Translations under genes and position numbers: made by a program
Shown: one piece after another, positions 1-8,402 of the stretch
Layout of the letters: every line of letters begins with the position of its first letter
How positions within the stretch are numbered: the stretch's first letter is position 1
Origin: Geminicoccus sp035556675
GTDB lineage: Bacteria > Pseudomonadota > Alphaproteobacteria > Geminicoccales > Geminicoccaceae
Direction of reading: 5' to 3'
Length of the DNA stretch: 64,000 bases
NCBI RefSeq assembly: GCF_035556675.1
Contig: NZ_DATMFZ010000067.1
Coordinates: 1-64,000, forward strand
Notes under the pieces: generated by a model
The model's input: only the letters and a program-made list of their open reading frames with translations
Told to the model about the DNA's origin: nothing
Database searches by the model: none

Positions 1-267
1 GCCGGCGGCGGCGTGCCGTTCCGCAAGTCGATCCTGAACGACCCCGAGGTACGCAAGGGCGTTACCCTGCCGGCCGAATGGGTAGACTGCGTGGCCGGGT
101 CGGCCGAGGTCAGCGAGCTGGGCCTGCCGGTCATCATCCCGGTCACCGAGTTCCGCGACACGTTCGGCACCGCACTCACCACCCTGCTCTCCGAGGGTGA
201 TCCCGCTGCCCTGCTCAAGCAGGCGACGCAGCAGTTCCAGCCGGTGCTCGACAAGAGCGAGGCATGA
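1..267 (+). CDS. sugar ABC transporter substrate-binding protein, C-terminal part
   Basis: The reading frame is open from the window edge and ends at 267, so only the last 88 or so residues are present. The tail contains FRDTFGTALTTLLSEGDPAALL, typical of the C-terminal helices of family 1 extracellular solute-binding proteins, in which the last helix packs against the hinge. The stop overlaps the start of a MalF-like permease by 4 bp, so this is the binding protein of that importer. The ligand cannot be told from the tail; sugar or polyol is inferred from the permease types. Confidence 0.8.
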   Translation, partial: AGGGVPFRKSILNDPEVRKGVTLPAEWVDCVAGSAEVSELGLPVIIPVTEFRDTFGTALTTLLSEGDPAALLKQATQQFQPVLDKSEA

Positions 268-1199
268 CGTCCAGCCAGGCCCTGGAAAAGCCTGCCGCCG
301 CCACGCCCCCGGCTTCCCGCCGGCGGGCCGGGGGCTCGCTCTGGCCGTTCGTGCTGCCCGCACTCATCGTGGTCGCCTCGGTGATCGTGTTCCCCTGGGC
401 GTTCACGATCTGGATGAGCCTGAACGAGTGGCAGATCGGCGGCGGCAGCAGCTTCGTGGGCCTGGCCAATTTCGGCCGCCTCCTGACCGACCTGCGTTTC
501 CACGAGGCGCTCTGGCACACGCTCTACTTCACGGCGCTGGCGGTGATCCTGCCGGTGGTGCTGGGCCTGTTCTCGGCGATCGTGTTCCACCAGAACTTCA
601 AGGCGCGCGGCTTCCTGCGCGCTTTGTTCGTCATGCCGATGATGGCGACCCCGGTCGCCATAGCACTGGTCTGGGCGATGATGTTCCACCCGCAGCTGGG
701 CGTGCTGAACTACCTGCTCTCGCTGGTAGGCATCCCGCCGCAGCTCTGGGTGTTCCACCCGGCCACGGTGATCCCCTCGCTGGTGCTGGTCGAGACCTGG
801 CAGTGGACGCCGCTCGTCATGCTGATCGTGCTGGGCGGGCTCGCCGCCATTCCGACCGAGCCCTATGAGAGTGCGCTCATCGACGGGGCCAGCGGCTGGC
901 AGATGTTCTGGCACATCACCCTGCCGCTGGTGCTGCCGTTCGTCATGGTGGCGGCGATCATCCGCTCGATCGACGCGATCAAGAGCTTCGACATCATCTA
1001 CGCGATCACCCAGGGCGGGCCCGGCACCGCGTCGGAAACGATCAACCTCTACCTCTACAGCGTGGCGTTCGCCTACTACGACATCGGCTACGGCTCGGCG
1101 ATCGCGGTGGTGTTCTTCCTCATGGTGATCGGCCTGGCGGTCCTACTGCTCTGGCTGAAGAAGCGCACCCAGTGGACCGAGGTCGGGATCGGCGCATGA
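264..1199 (+). CDS. sugar ABC transporter permease, MalF/UgpA type
   Basis: A 311-residue inner-membrane permease with six predicted hydrophobic segments, the first at about residues 28-50. The cytoplasmic EAA loop is visible near residues 198-215 (ESALIDGASGWQMFWHITLP), the coupling helix that contacts the ATPase. It has the usual family length and MalF-like TM spacing. The start overlaps the binding-protein stop (ATGA) and the stop overlaps the next permease start, showing translational coupling. No ATPase gene follows within the window; it may lie upstream or be shared with a MalK-like protein such as the one at 13533-14603. Confidence 0.92.
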   Translation: MTSSQALEKPAAATPPASRRRAGGSLWPFVLPALIVVASVIVFPWAFTIWMSLNEWQIGGGSSFVGLANFGRLLTDLRFHEALWHTLYFTALAVILPVVLGLFSAIVFHQNFKARGFLRALFVMPMMATPVAIALVWAMMFHPQLGVLNYLLSLVGIPPQLWVFHPATVIPSLVLVETWQWTPLVMLIVLGGLAAIPTEPYESALIDGASGWQMFWHITLPLVLPFVMVAAIIRSIDAIKSFDIIYAITQGGPGTASETINLYLYSVAFAYYDIGYGSAIAVVFFLMVIGLAVLLLWLKKRTQWTEVGIGA

Positions 1200-2020
1200 G
1201 GACCAAGCGGCTCCTGAACCGGATCGGCCTGTGGTTCGCGGTCCTGATGATCGTCTCGCCGGCGGTCCTGTTCTTCGTCTGGATGCTGTCGCTCTCGCTC
1301 AAATACGAGATCGACAACGCGGCCTACCCGCCGATCCTGATCCCGGAGAACTTCGCCTGGGCCAACTATGCGGCCGTGCTCGAGTCCAACCGCTTCGGCA
1401 CCTATTTCCTGAACAGCGTGCTGGTCACGGGCTCCGCCACCCTGCTGGGCCTGCTGGTCGGCGTGCCGGCCGGCTACGGCATGGCGCGGATGAAGGCCAC
1501 CAAGTCGGCGGTGGTGGTGCTGATCGCGCGGATGACGCCCGGCCTGTCCTACCTGATCCCGCTCTTCCTCCTCTTCCAGTGGCTGGGGCTGATGGGCACG
1601 CTCCTGCCGCAGATCATCATCCACCTGGTGATCACCGTGCCGATCATCATCTGGATCATGATCGGCTATTTCGAGACCACGCCGCTCGAGCTGGAGGAGG
1701 CCGCCGTGATCGACGGCGCCTCGCGCTGGCAGGTATTCCGCCACGTGGCCCTGCCGATCGCCAAGCCCGGCATCACCGTGGCCTTCATCCTGGCGGTGAT
1801 CTTCTCCTGGAACAATTTCGTGTTCGGCATCGTGCTGGCCGGCCGCGAGACCCGCACCCTGCCGGTCGCGGTCTACAACATGATCTCGTTCGAGCAGCTG
1901 AGCTGGGGGCCGCTGGCCGCCGGCGCCCTGCTGGTGACCCTGCCGGTCCTGCTGCTGACCGTGGCGGCACAGCGCCAGATCGTGGCCGGGTTGACGGCGG
2001 GGGCAGTGAAGGGCGGGTGA
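1196..2020 (+). CDS. sugar ABC transporter permease, MalG/UgpE type
   Basis: A 274-residue permease beginning at the ATG that overlaps the preceding stop. TM1 lies at about residues 10-32, and the EAA loop reads LEEAAVIDGASRWQVFRHVA around residue 168. The C-terminus ends in the GLTAGAVKGG tail that is characteristic of MalG-like subunits. It forms the heterodimeric channel with the upstream MalF-like subunit. The next gene (DUF488) is 100 bp away and looks unrelated, so this appears to be the last gene of the transporter operon. Substrate unknown. Confidence 0.92.
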   Translation: MRTKRLLNRIGLWFAVLMIVSPAVLFFVWMLSLSLKYEIDNAAYPPILIPENFAWANYAAVLESNRFGTYFLNSVLVTGSATLLGLLVGVPAGYGMARMKATKSAVVVLIARMTPGLSYLIPLFLLFQWLGLMGTLLPQIIIHLVITVPIIIWIMIGYFETTPLELEEAAVIDGASRWQVFRHVALPIAKPGITVAFILAVIFSWNNFVFGIVLAGRETRTLPVAVYNMISFEQLSWGPLAAGALLVTLPVLLLTVAAQRQIVAGLTAGAVKGG

Positions 2021-2120
2021 GGCGCTGCTTGGATGGCTCGGCCCGAACTCGCGCCGGAAGTGCGGTCATGAGTGGCGTGCACTACCCGAATGATCTCGTC
2101 TTCTGACATTTCGGAGCACG

Positions 2121-2555
2121 ATGTTGTCTGAACCCCTCTTCACCATCGGCTACGAAGGCCTGGCCCAGCGGGACGTGCTGGATGCGCTGACGGGGGTAGG
2201 GGTGGAGGTGCTGGTCGATGTCCGGGCGGTCTCCGCTTCGCGCCGGGCCGGCTTCTCCAAGAGCGCGCTGCGCTCGGGCGTCGCGGCGATCGGCATCGAG
2301 TACCTGCACCTGCGGGCGCTGGGCACGCCCGCCGAGGGACGACACGCCGCCCGCAGTGGCCGCCATGACGACATGCGCCGGATCTTTGCGGCGCATCTGG
2401 AGACGCCGGAGGCCGTCCACGAGTTCGAGTTGCTGCGCGAGCTTGCCGGGACGCGACGCTGCTGCCTGCTCTGCTACGAGCGGCAGCCGCATCACTGCCA
2501 TCGGCTGGTCATCGCCGAGCAGCTGGGCCTGCCGACCCACCACCTCCTGGCCTGA
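2121..2555 (+). CDS. DUF488 domain protein
   Basis: A 144-residue soluble protein matching the DUF488 family: N-terminal TIGYEG, then VLVDVRAVSASRRAGFSK, and a C-terminal LLCYERQPHHCHR motif with the conserved Cys and His residues. The biochemical function of DUF488 is not established; the Cys/His cluster has suggested a nucleotide- or metal-related role. The gene stands alone between the sugar permease and a convergent Dabb protein. A short inverted repeat (GCTCC-GGCT-GGAGC, 2557-2570) lies between the two converging stops. Confidence 0.8.
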   Translation: MLSEPLFTIGYEGLAQRDVLDALTGVGVEVLVDVRAVSASRRAGFSKSALRSGVAAIGIEYLHLRALGTPAEGRHAARSGRHDDMRRIFAAHLETPEAVHEFELLRELAGTRRCCLLCYERQPHHCHRLVIAEQLGLPTHHLLA

Positions 2556-2556
2556 C

Positions 2557-2570
2557 GCTCCGGCTGGAGC
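2557..2570. terminator. short bidirectional hairpin between convergent genes
   Basis: GCTCC (2557-2561) pairs with GGAGC (2566-2570) around a 4-base loop, filling the gap between the converging DUF488 and Dabb stops. No T-tract is visible on either side, so it is a weak terminator candidate at most. Confidence 0.3.
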
Positions 2571-2891
2571 CTAGTGGGCGTCGGACAGGTTGATGTCGAA
2601 CACCAGCAGCCCGCCCTTGCCGCCATCCGCCGCGGCGGTGAGCTGCTCGCCCAGCGCCTTGTGCTCCGGGTCGACCAGGTAGGTGTCGCGGGCCTTCACG
2701 TCCATGAAGTCGATGGTGAAGCCGTGGCTGTAGCCTCGATTGAGGCCCTCCGGGCTGCAGTTCTCGCTGCCGTGGAAGTCGACCATGCCCGGGATCGCGT
2801 GGCGCAGGGCAGCCAGGCCGTCGAAGATCTTCTGCAGCTCGCCCTTGCGCAGGTCCTCGCGCGGCTTGAACAGGACGACATGGCGAATCAT
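2571..2891 (-). CDS. Dabb family (stress-responsive A/B barrel) protein
   Basis: A 106-residue protein starting IRHVVLFKPRED, the typical first strand of the dimeric ferredoxin-like alpha/beta barrel called Dabb, and containing GYSHGFTIDFMD in mid-sequence, another family hallmark. I chose the ATG at 2891 rather than the GTG at 2900 because a GGAAGG Shine-Dalgarno lies at proper spacing only from the ATG. Dabb proteins are small homodimers; some are cyclases or stress-induced, but most have no assigned reaction. It lies on the same strand as, and downstream of, the XRE regulator. Confidence 0.8.
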   Translation of the reverse strand: MIRHVVLFKPREDLRKGELQKIFDGLAALRHAIPGMVDFHGSENCSPEGLNRGYSHGFTIDFMDVKARDTYLVDPEHKALGEQLTAAADGGKGGLLVFDINLSDAH

Positions 2892-2975
2892 GCGGTGCAC
2901 CTTCCCGAGCGGCCATCTGCCGCGAACGATAGTACCATCGAATCAGCAGGTGAACCGTCTCGGCGGTTCCCGTGC

Positions 2976-3557
2976 TCAGGCCGCCCGGCCATAGGCCAGG
3001 GTCTCCGCGAGCCGGACGAAGCTGCCGTCGGACAGCTGGAAACGTACCCAGCGCAGCCGGCTGTCCTGGATCTCGATGAGGGCGGCATCGTTGGCCCCGG
3101 TCTGCAGCTCGACTGCCGGGGCGGCCGGCTCGAACCAGCCGAGCTCGGAAAGCCTCGCCTCGGCCGCGATGATGCCGGGGCTGGCGCAGGGCCAGAGCGA
3201 AGTGCCGATCAGGTCGGTCGCCGGCACCCGGCAATAGCGCTCCCGCGCCGGGGAGAGCGCCAGCAGCCGGTGGGTCAGGTCGCAGACCAGATGGACCGCT
3301 GCGGTCGAGTGGCGGACCATGCGGGCGAGCTGGAAGTCGGCGGCGCTGTCCAGCCGTGCCTGGAGCAGCCGACGGATCGCCCGCTGCCCGTCCGGATCGG
3401 GTGCCAGCTGCCCGCTCTCCCAGCGCGACACGGTCGTCTGGGTCACCCCCAGCAATTCCGCCACGTGACTCTGCTTGACCCGCCGCAACGCCCGCCAGCT
3501 GCGCAGCGAGCGGCCGAGCCTGGCAGGATCACGGCAAGGGATCGCCACTTCATCCAT
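2976..3557 (-). CDS. XRE-family HTH regulator with PAS-like C-terminal domain
   Basis: A 193-residue protein. Residues 16-60 form a helix-turn-helix of the Cro/CI type (KQSHVAELLGVTQTTVSRWE). The remaining 120 residues resemble a PAS-like sensor (VCDLTHRLLALSPARER followed by DLIGTSLWP), suggesting a ligand-responsive DNA-binding protein. It could control the downstream Dabb gene, which is 84 bp away on the same strand. There is no membrane segment. The HTH is clear; the PAS assignment is inference from pattern. Confidence 0.75.
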   Translation of the reverse strand: MDEVAIPCRDPARLGRSLRSWRALRRVKQSHVAELLGVTQTTVSRWESGQLAPDPDGQRAIRRLLQARLDSAADFQLARMVRHSTAAVHLVCDLTHRLLALSPARERYCRVPATDLIGTSLWPCASPGIIAAEARLSELGWFEPAAPAVELQTGANDAALIEIQDSRLRWVRFQLSDGSFVRLAETLAYGRAA

Positions 3558-3621
3558 GCGACTGTCCTTCCGAACACCGGTCGGCCGACGCGCGCCAGGA
3601 TAGCTCAGCCTGCGGCCTCGG

Positions 3622-4536
3622 CTAGAGCTTGCAGCCCTTCAGGTCCACGCCCTGCTTCTTCAGGAACGCCTTGGTCTCCAGCCACCAGTCGGCGTTCCTG
3701 TTCCAGTCCAGCCGCGCCTGGTCGTTGCCGAGCGTGCCCCAGATCACCACGCCGTCGGCGCCCGAGCCCTTCACCGTCTGGAGCTGCAGGGCGAAGGCCC
3801 CCTTGGGCAGCATCTCGTTGATGTAGCGGCCGGCCTTGACATCCCAGGCAGCACGGCGCTGCATCCAGATGAACGGATAGACCGGCTTCTTCGGCCAGTT
3901 GGCGCGGGCGGTGCCGACGGTGCCAAACGTGTACTTGCGGAAATGGGCAGGTGATTCGTAGCCGTAGAGCTGCGGGAACAGCGCGTCGGATGCGTCGCCG
4001 ACCTTCTTCAGCGCGGCCGTCGCCAGCTCGTAGGTCGTCTTCGGCTGCCCCGGCAGCGAGGGGTTCTGGTAGAAGTCGGGCGGCGCCACGCGGAAATAGC
4101 CGACCTTCGCCGTCGCCTTCAGGGCCTTCAGCTCCTGCTTCAGGAAGTACAGCAGGTCGTAATAGTCCGTGGCCTTGCCCTTCAGGGCGTCGGCGCTGTC
4201 GGTCGGCAGGAGGTCCCAGCTGCCTTCCACATCCAGCACCACGAACTTGTCCGCCGTCCTGGCTGCGGCATCGCGGACGGTGGGCGCACCCTTCTTGCGC
4301 AACTGCGCATAGTCCGGAGTCTCGCCAAGCCTGCCCCCCTTGAACAGGGCGCCAGGATAGACGATCGGCATCGGCTTCAGGCCGCACTGCTCGAAGCCCG
4401 TGACCGTCTGGTTGAACTTCAGCGCGTAGTAGACCGGAAAGCTCTTGGCCGCGGCGGCGGGCGCACCTTGGGCGAACATACTTACGCCGATGGTGGCGAT
4501 GGCCGCCAGCAGCAGGGAAAATCTGGACCGGACCAT
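3622..4536 (-). CDS. secreted hyaluronidase-like (GH56-like) TIM-barrel protein
   Basis: A 304-residue protein with a Sec signal peptide (VRSRFSLLLAAIATIGV, cleavage near AAAA-KSF). The start at 4536 is chosen because it begins the signal peptide; a longer open frame upstream looks non-coding. Segments recall GH56 hyaluronidases: FVVLDVEGSWD in the place of the catalytic acidic strand, DALFPQLYGYES, PVYPFIWMQ, and GADGVVIWGTLGN, which resembles the GIVIWGS strand. The order of these blocks fits a (beta/alpha)8 barrel. Activity is unproven: the canonical D-x-E pair is replaced by DVE. It stands alone, divergent from an MFS gene. Function beyond a secreted glycosidase-like fold is inference. 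Confidence 0.5.
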   Translation of the reverse strand: MVRSRFSLLLAAIATIGVSMFAQGAPAAAAKSFPVYYALKFNQTVTGFEQCGLKPMPIVYPGALFKGGRLGETPDYAQLRKKGAPTVRDAAARTADKFVVLDVEGSWDLLPTDSADALKGKATDYYDLLYFLKQELKALKATAKVGYFRVAPPDFYQNPSLPGQPKTTYELATAALKKVGDASDALFPQLYGYESPAHFRKYTFGTVGTARANWPKKPVYPFIWMQRRAAWDVKAGRYINEMLPKGAFALQLQTVKGSGADGVVIWGTLGNDQARLDWNRNADWWLETKAFLKKQGVDLKGCKL

Positions 4537-4875
4537 GAAGCCGAGTGTCCCTTTGCTATGATCGTTTCGCCGTCCGAGCGGTGAAACAGCTGAATCGGGG
4601 AAAATGCCGGCAATAATGTTCGGGATACCGGCGAAACCGGCCTCCTCGCGTGGGGCAGCGGTGCTTAGCAAATTCCTATGACCAGTACAGCAGTATTCGT
4701 TGCACTTCAGTATTGCCAGAAAAACTGTGCTGATGCCCGATCCCGGCACTGCCACCTCTCGGTGAACGATCCCAGGCATGGGGCTGCGCATAACTTATGC
4801 GCTGCGCCGCGGCCGCGTCCGTGCCAAGCCGGCCCTGGGCAGGGCCGGGAGTGGCCGAGGCTGGATGCGGTGACG
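4537..4875. other. divergent intergenic region with palindrome and direct repeats
   Basis: This 339-bp gap separates the hyaluronidase-like gene (minus) from the MFS gene (plus) and should hold both promoters. It is less GC-rich than its surroundings between 4600 and 4740. It contains two CAGTATT direct repeats (4691-4697 and 4708-4714) and a perfect 17-bp palindrome at 4786-4802. I see no convincing gene in it. Confidence 0.5.
4786..4802. promoter_or_regulatory. perfect palindrome, putative operator
   Basis: GCGCATAACTTATGCGC is a perfect inverted repeat with 8-bp arms and one central base, in the region upstream of the MFS carrier. Such compact palindromes are typical operators for dimeric repressors. 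No regulator gene is adjacent, so the binding protein is unknown. Confidence 0.45.
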
Positions 4876-6057
4876 ATGACCTGGCTGCGGATCGGGTGGT
4901 TCTATGCGGTGGGGGTGCTGGCGGCAGCGCAGCTCGGCAAGCTGTCGAGCCTGGCGACGCCGATTAGTCAGGCGCTGGACCTTCACCTGTCGTCGGTGGC
5001 GCTGGTGATCTCCCTCCTGGAACTGGCCGGGGCCCTCCTGGGCCTGGCGGCCGGCCGGATCGTCGCCAGGCTGGGGCTGCGCCGGAGCCTGGTGGCGGGG
5101 CTGGCGCTCCTGACGCTGGCTGGGCTCGGCCAGGGGCTCAGCACCAGTTCGGACGGACTGCTCGCCTGGCGTGCTCTGGAGAGCGTCGGCTACCTCGCGA
5201 TCGTGGTGGCGGCCCCGGTCCTGATCTTCCACAGTGCCCGCGAGGCGGACCGGGACAGCGCGCTCGCCTTGTGGAGCAGCTTCGTGCCGGTGGGCGTGGC
5301 GCTGGGTGCCATGTCGGCCGGGCTGCTCGCCGAGCTTTGGTCCTGGCGGGCCTCGCTGATGGCGATTGCGGCGACCGCCGGCATTGCCTGCCTCACCACC
5401 TGGGCAGTTCCGGCACCGGTGGAGCCGGCGACGCTGCCGCGGGCGGCACGCCGCCGGCTGCCGCCGCCGCGCGCCTGGGCGCTTTCGGCTGCCTTTGGCT
5501 GCTATGCCCTGTTCGAGGTCGGCATGCTGGCGCTGCTGCCGAGCTTTCTGGTCGAGCAGACGGGGGCCGGCACTGGGCTCGCCGGCCTCGTGACCGGCCT
5601 CGCCTCGTTCGCGACGCTGGCCGGCAGCATCGTCGCCGCGTGGCACCGCCGGCGGCAGCGATCCGGCACCGGTCCACTCCTGGCGCTGGCCCTCCTCCTG
5701 CCCGCAGCCCTCCTGTTCCTCCTGTTCCGGCCAGAACCGGGGCTGGCGGTCGCGGCCACGCTGGCGATCCTGCTCAATGCCGTCTCCGGGATCTTTCCCG
5801 GCCTGGCCTTCGCACTGCTGCCGAAGGTCGCGGGCAGGGCAGGGCTCACCGGCGCCAGCGGCCTGCTCACCCAGTTCGGGGCCAGCGGCTCGCTGCTGGG
5901 CCCGCCGAGCTACGCCCTGCTGGTGGCATGGTGGGGGTGGCAAGGTGCGGCACTCGCCGGCTGCGTCGCCTCGCTGGCCTGCCTCGTCCTGATGCGGGCG
6001 GCGCTGCACCCGGCGATGCCGGGCACCGGTCAGCGATTGCTGGAGGGATGCCCATGA
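4876..6057 (+). CDS. MFS transporter
   Basis: A 393-residue integral membrane protein with about twelve hydrophobic segments in two halves, the major facilitator fold. A motif A-like loop is seen between TM2 and TM3 (GRIVARLGLRRSLVAG). The start at the ATG 4876 (or GTG 4870) places TM1 (IGWFYAVGVLAAAQ) at the N-terminus; the upstream in-frame ATG at 4678 would add an unlikely 66 residues. The stop overlaps the HAD phosphatase start (ATGA), so the two are co-translated. The CynX/NarK-like look suggests a small-molecule exporter or importer, but the substrate is not deducible. Confidence 0.85.
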   Translation: MTWLRIGWFYAVGVLAAAQLGKLSSLATPISQALDLHLSSVALVISLLELAGALLGLAAGRIVARLGLRRSLVAGLALLTLAGLGQGLSTSSDGLLAWRALESVGYLAIVVAAPVLIFHSAREADRDSALALWSSFVPVGVALGAMSAGLLAELWSWRASLMAIAATAGIACLTTWAVPAPVEPATLPRAARRRLPPPRAWALSAAFGCYALFEVGMLALLPSFLVEQTGAGTGLAGLVTGLASFATLAGSIVAAWHRRRQRSGTGPLLALALLLPAALLFLLFRPEPGLAVAATLAILLNAVSGIFPGLAFALLPKVAGRAGLTGASGLLTQFGASGSLLGPPSYALLVAWWGWQGAALAGCVASLACLVLMRAALHPAMPGTGQRLLEGCP

Positions 6058-6824
6058 GCATGGCGGACCGGCTGCAGGTGCGGCCGCGCGTGGTGGCGCT
6101 CGATGGCGACGACACGCTCTGGCACAACGAGACCATGTTCGTGACCTCGCACGAGCGGTTCCGTGCCCTGCTGCTGCGCCATGTCGACCTGCCGGCCGAG
6201 CGGATCGACGCCTGGCTGCTCGCAACCGAGCGGCGCAACCTCAAGACCTACGGCTACGGCATCAAGGGCTTCGTCCTGTCCATGGTGGAGACCGCGATCG
6301 AGGCGACCGAGGGCCGGATCCCGGCCGGCGACATCGCCGAACTCCTGCGCTTCGGCCGGGCGATGCTGGATCATCCCGTGGAACTGATCGACGGGGCCGC
6401 CGAGGTCATCGGGGAGCTGCGCCAGGCCGGCTGCGAACTCTGGCTGGTCACCAAGGGCGACCTGTTCGACCAGGAGAGCAAGATCGCCCGATCCGGCCTG
6501 GCCGAACAGTTCGACCGGATCGAGATCCTGTCGGAGAAGGACAGCCACGCCTATCGCCGCCTGCTCATCCGCCACGGCGTGGCGCCGGAGGAGTTCGCCA
6601 TGGCCGGCAACTCGCTGCGCTCCGACGTCCTGCCGGTGGCGGAGCTGGGCGGGCTCGCCTGCCACATCCCCTACCACCTGACCTGGGCGCACGAGCAGGT
6701 GGCCGACCCGCAGGGCGCCCGCTTCCTGACGCTCGGCTCGCTCCGCGAGCTGCCGGACGTGCTCAGGCGGCTGTCTGGCGCCGGTTGCCCCGGATCAGGT
6801 CCGCCGCCTTCTCGCCGATCATGA
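6054..6824 (+). CDS. HAD-superfamily hydrolase
   Basis: A 256-residue phosphatase-like protein. Motif I reads VVALDGDDTLWHNE, with the nucleophile and acid/base aspartates of the haloacid dehalogenase family. Motif II is in ELWLVTKGD, a lysine follows at about SEKDSH, and motif IV is in AGNSLRSDVLPVAELG. The cap insertion lies between motifs I and II. The gene is translationally coupled to the MFS carrier, hinting that the imported or exported compound is a phosphate ester or its product. The last 62 bp overlap the 3' end of the convergent GMC gene, giving a Pro/Ser/Arg-rich tail that is probably dispensable. Confidence 0.85.
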   Translation: MSMADRLQVRPRVVALDGDDTLWHNETMFVTSHERFRALLLRHVDLPAERIDAWLLATERRNLKTYGYGIKGFVLSMVETAIEATEGRIPAGDIAELLRFGRAMLDHPVELIDGAAEVIGELRQAGCELWLVTKGDLFDQESKIARSGLAEQFDRIEILSEKDSHAYRRLLIRHGVAPEEFAMAGNSLRSDVLPVAELGGLACHIPYHLTWAHEQVADPQGARFLTLGSLRELPDVLRRLSGAGCPGSGPPPSRRS

Positions 6825-8364
6825 TGGTGGGCGCGTTGGTGTTGGAGCCGATCATGCTCGGCATGATCGAGGCGTCGCACACGCGCAGGCCGTCGATGCC
6901 GCGCAGCCGCAGCTCCGGATCGACCACTGCCCGCTCGTCCTGGCCCATCCGGCAGGTGCCGACCGGGTGGTAGGAGGTGCGGCCGGAGCGGCGCAGGAAC
7001 GCCTCCGCCTCCCGGTCGTCCTTCAGCTCGGCGGGGTGGTGGGCGCGCTTGATCAGCCTGGCGAAGGCCGGCTGCGCCATGATCTCGCGCATCTTCTTGA
7101 GACCAGCGATCGAGACCTTCAGGTCGTAGGGCTCGGCCAGGTAGTTCGGATCGATCACCGGCGGGGCCATGGGATCGGCCGAGCGCAGGGTGACGCTGCC
7201 GCGCGAGCGCGGGCGCAGGCAGTAATTGTTCATGGTCACGCCGGCACCCGACGGCACTGCCGCCACCCCTGCCTCCACGCCCGCCCCGATCAGGAAGTGG
7301 AACTGCATGTCCGGGGTCGGCGCATCGGGCTCGGCGAACCAGAAGGCCCCGCCTTCCACGATGTTGGAGGCGACCGGCCCTTTGCCGAACAGCTTGTATT
7401 CGAGCCCGGCCCACATCATCCAGTGCCACTTCTTGTAGCGGTCCAGGCTGACCTGGTCGTGCAGCTCGTAGATGACGTCGGTGCCGTAATGGTCGTGGAG
7501 GTTCTGCCCAACGCCCGGCAGGTCGTGGACCAGCTCGATCCCGTGCCGGCGCAGTTCGTCGGCAGGACCAATTCCCGAGAGCATCAAAAGCTTGGGCGAG
7601 CCGATGGCACCGGCACAGAGCAGCACCTCGCGCTCGGCCCGTACCTCCTGCTCGTTGTTGAAGTGGAGGAAGCGCACGCCCACCGCCCGGCCATGCTCGA
7701 CCAGGATTTTCGTGATCCGGCAGTCGGTCATGACGTCCAGGTTGGGGCGGCCACGCACCGGATGGAGATAGCCCACCGCGGCGGAGCAGCGCTTCCCGTG
7801 CCGGATCGTGGTCTGGTAGACGCCGCTGCCGGCCTGCGCCTTGCCGTTGAAGTCCGGGTTGTAGGGGATGCCCGCCTGCTGGCAGGCCTGGACGAAGGCG
7901 CGGGTCAGCGGATGCGGCTGGAGCTGGGACACGCCCAAGGGCCCGCCGATGCCGTGCCACTCGCCGGCGAACGTGTCGTTGTCCTCCGCGCGCAGGAACA
8001 GGTGCCTGATCTCGGCGAACGACCAGCCGGGGCAGCCTTCCTCGAAGGCCCAGCGGTCATAGTCGGCCGGCACGCCGCGCGTGTAGATCTGCGCGTTGAT
8101 CGAGCTGGAGCCGCCGATCACCCGGCCCTGGGCGTAGGGGATCTCCCGGTTGTTGCAGTGCTTCTGCGGCGCCGTCGCATAGCCCCAGGTCAGCCCGCCG
8201 CCGGTCATCTTGCCGAAGCCCACCGGCATGTGGATGTAGGGGTCGCGGTCCGGCGGGCCGGCTTCCAAGAGGAGCACGCGGATGTCGGGCAGCTCCGACA
8301 GCCTGGCCGCCAGCACGCAGCCGGCACTGCCGCCGCCGACGATGACATAGTCGTAGCTCCGCAC
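6763..8364 (-). CDS. GMC-family FAD oxidoreductase (choline dehydrogenase-like)
   Basis: A 533-residue flavoenzyme. The N-terminal dinucleotide-binding motif is YVIVGGGSAGCVLAARL (residues 5-21), followed by the GMC signature GRVIGGSSSINAQIYTRG near residue 80. The C-terminal block SYHPVGTCRMG carries the catalytic histidine, and NTNAPTIMIGEKAADLI closes the FAD site. It oxidises an alcohol to an aldehyde or ketone; the substrate is not clear and need not be choline. It lies 38 bp downstream of the CoA-transferase on the same strand, so the two probably form an operon, controlled by the operator-like site at 9975-9993. Confidence 0.9.
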   Translation of the reverse strand: MRSYDYVIVGGGSAGCVLAARLSELPDIRVLLLEAGPPDRDPYIHMPVGFGKMTGGGLTWGYATAPQKHCNNREIPYAQGRVIGGSSSINAQIYTRGVPADYDRWAFEEGCPGWSFAEIRHLFLRAEDNDTFAGEWHGIGGPLGVSQLQPHPLTRAFVQACQQAGIPYNPDFNGKAQAGSGVYQTTIRHGKRCSAAVGYLHPVRGRPNLDVMTDCRITKILVEHGRAVGVRFLHFNNEQEVRAEREVLLCAGAIGSPKLLMLSGIGPADELRRHGIELVHDLPGVGQNLHDHYGTDVIYELHDQVSLDRYKKWHWMMWAGLEYKLFGKGPVASNIVEGGAFWFAEPDAPTPDMQFHFLIGAGVEAGVAAVPSGAGVTMNNYCLRPRSRGSVTLRSADPMAPPVIDPNYLAEPYDLKVSIAGLKKMREIMAQPAFARLIKRAHHPAELKDDREAEAFLRRSGRTSYHPVGTCRMGQDERAVVDPELRLRGIDGLRVCDASIMPSMIGSNTNAPTIMIGEKAADLIRGNRRQTAA

Positions 8365-8402
8365 TTTCCCGGTTCTCCCTGGTTGCTGCGCTGGTCGCCC
8401 GT

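Noticed and set aside
2557..2570. Hairpin as a full intrinsic terminator
   Set aside because: Only a 5-bp stem and no T-run on either strand; kept as a low-confidence feature only.
4678..4875. N-terminal extension of the MFS gene
   Set aside because: The added 66 residues are not membrane-like and span the perfect palindrome and direct repeats; the start at 4876 leads straight into TM1.
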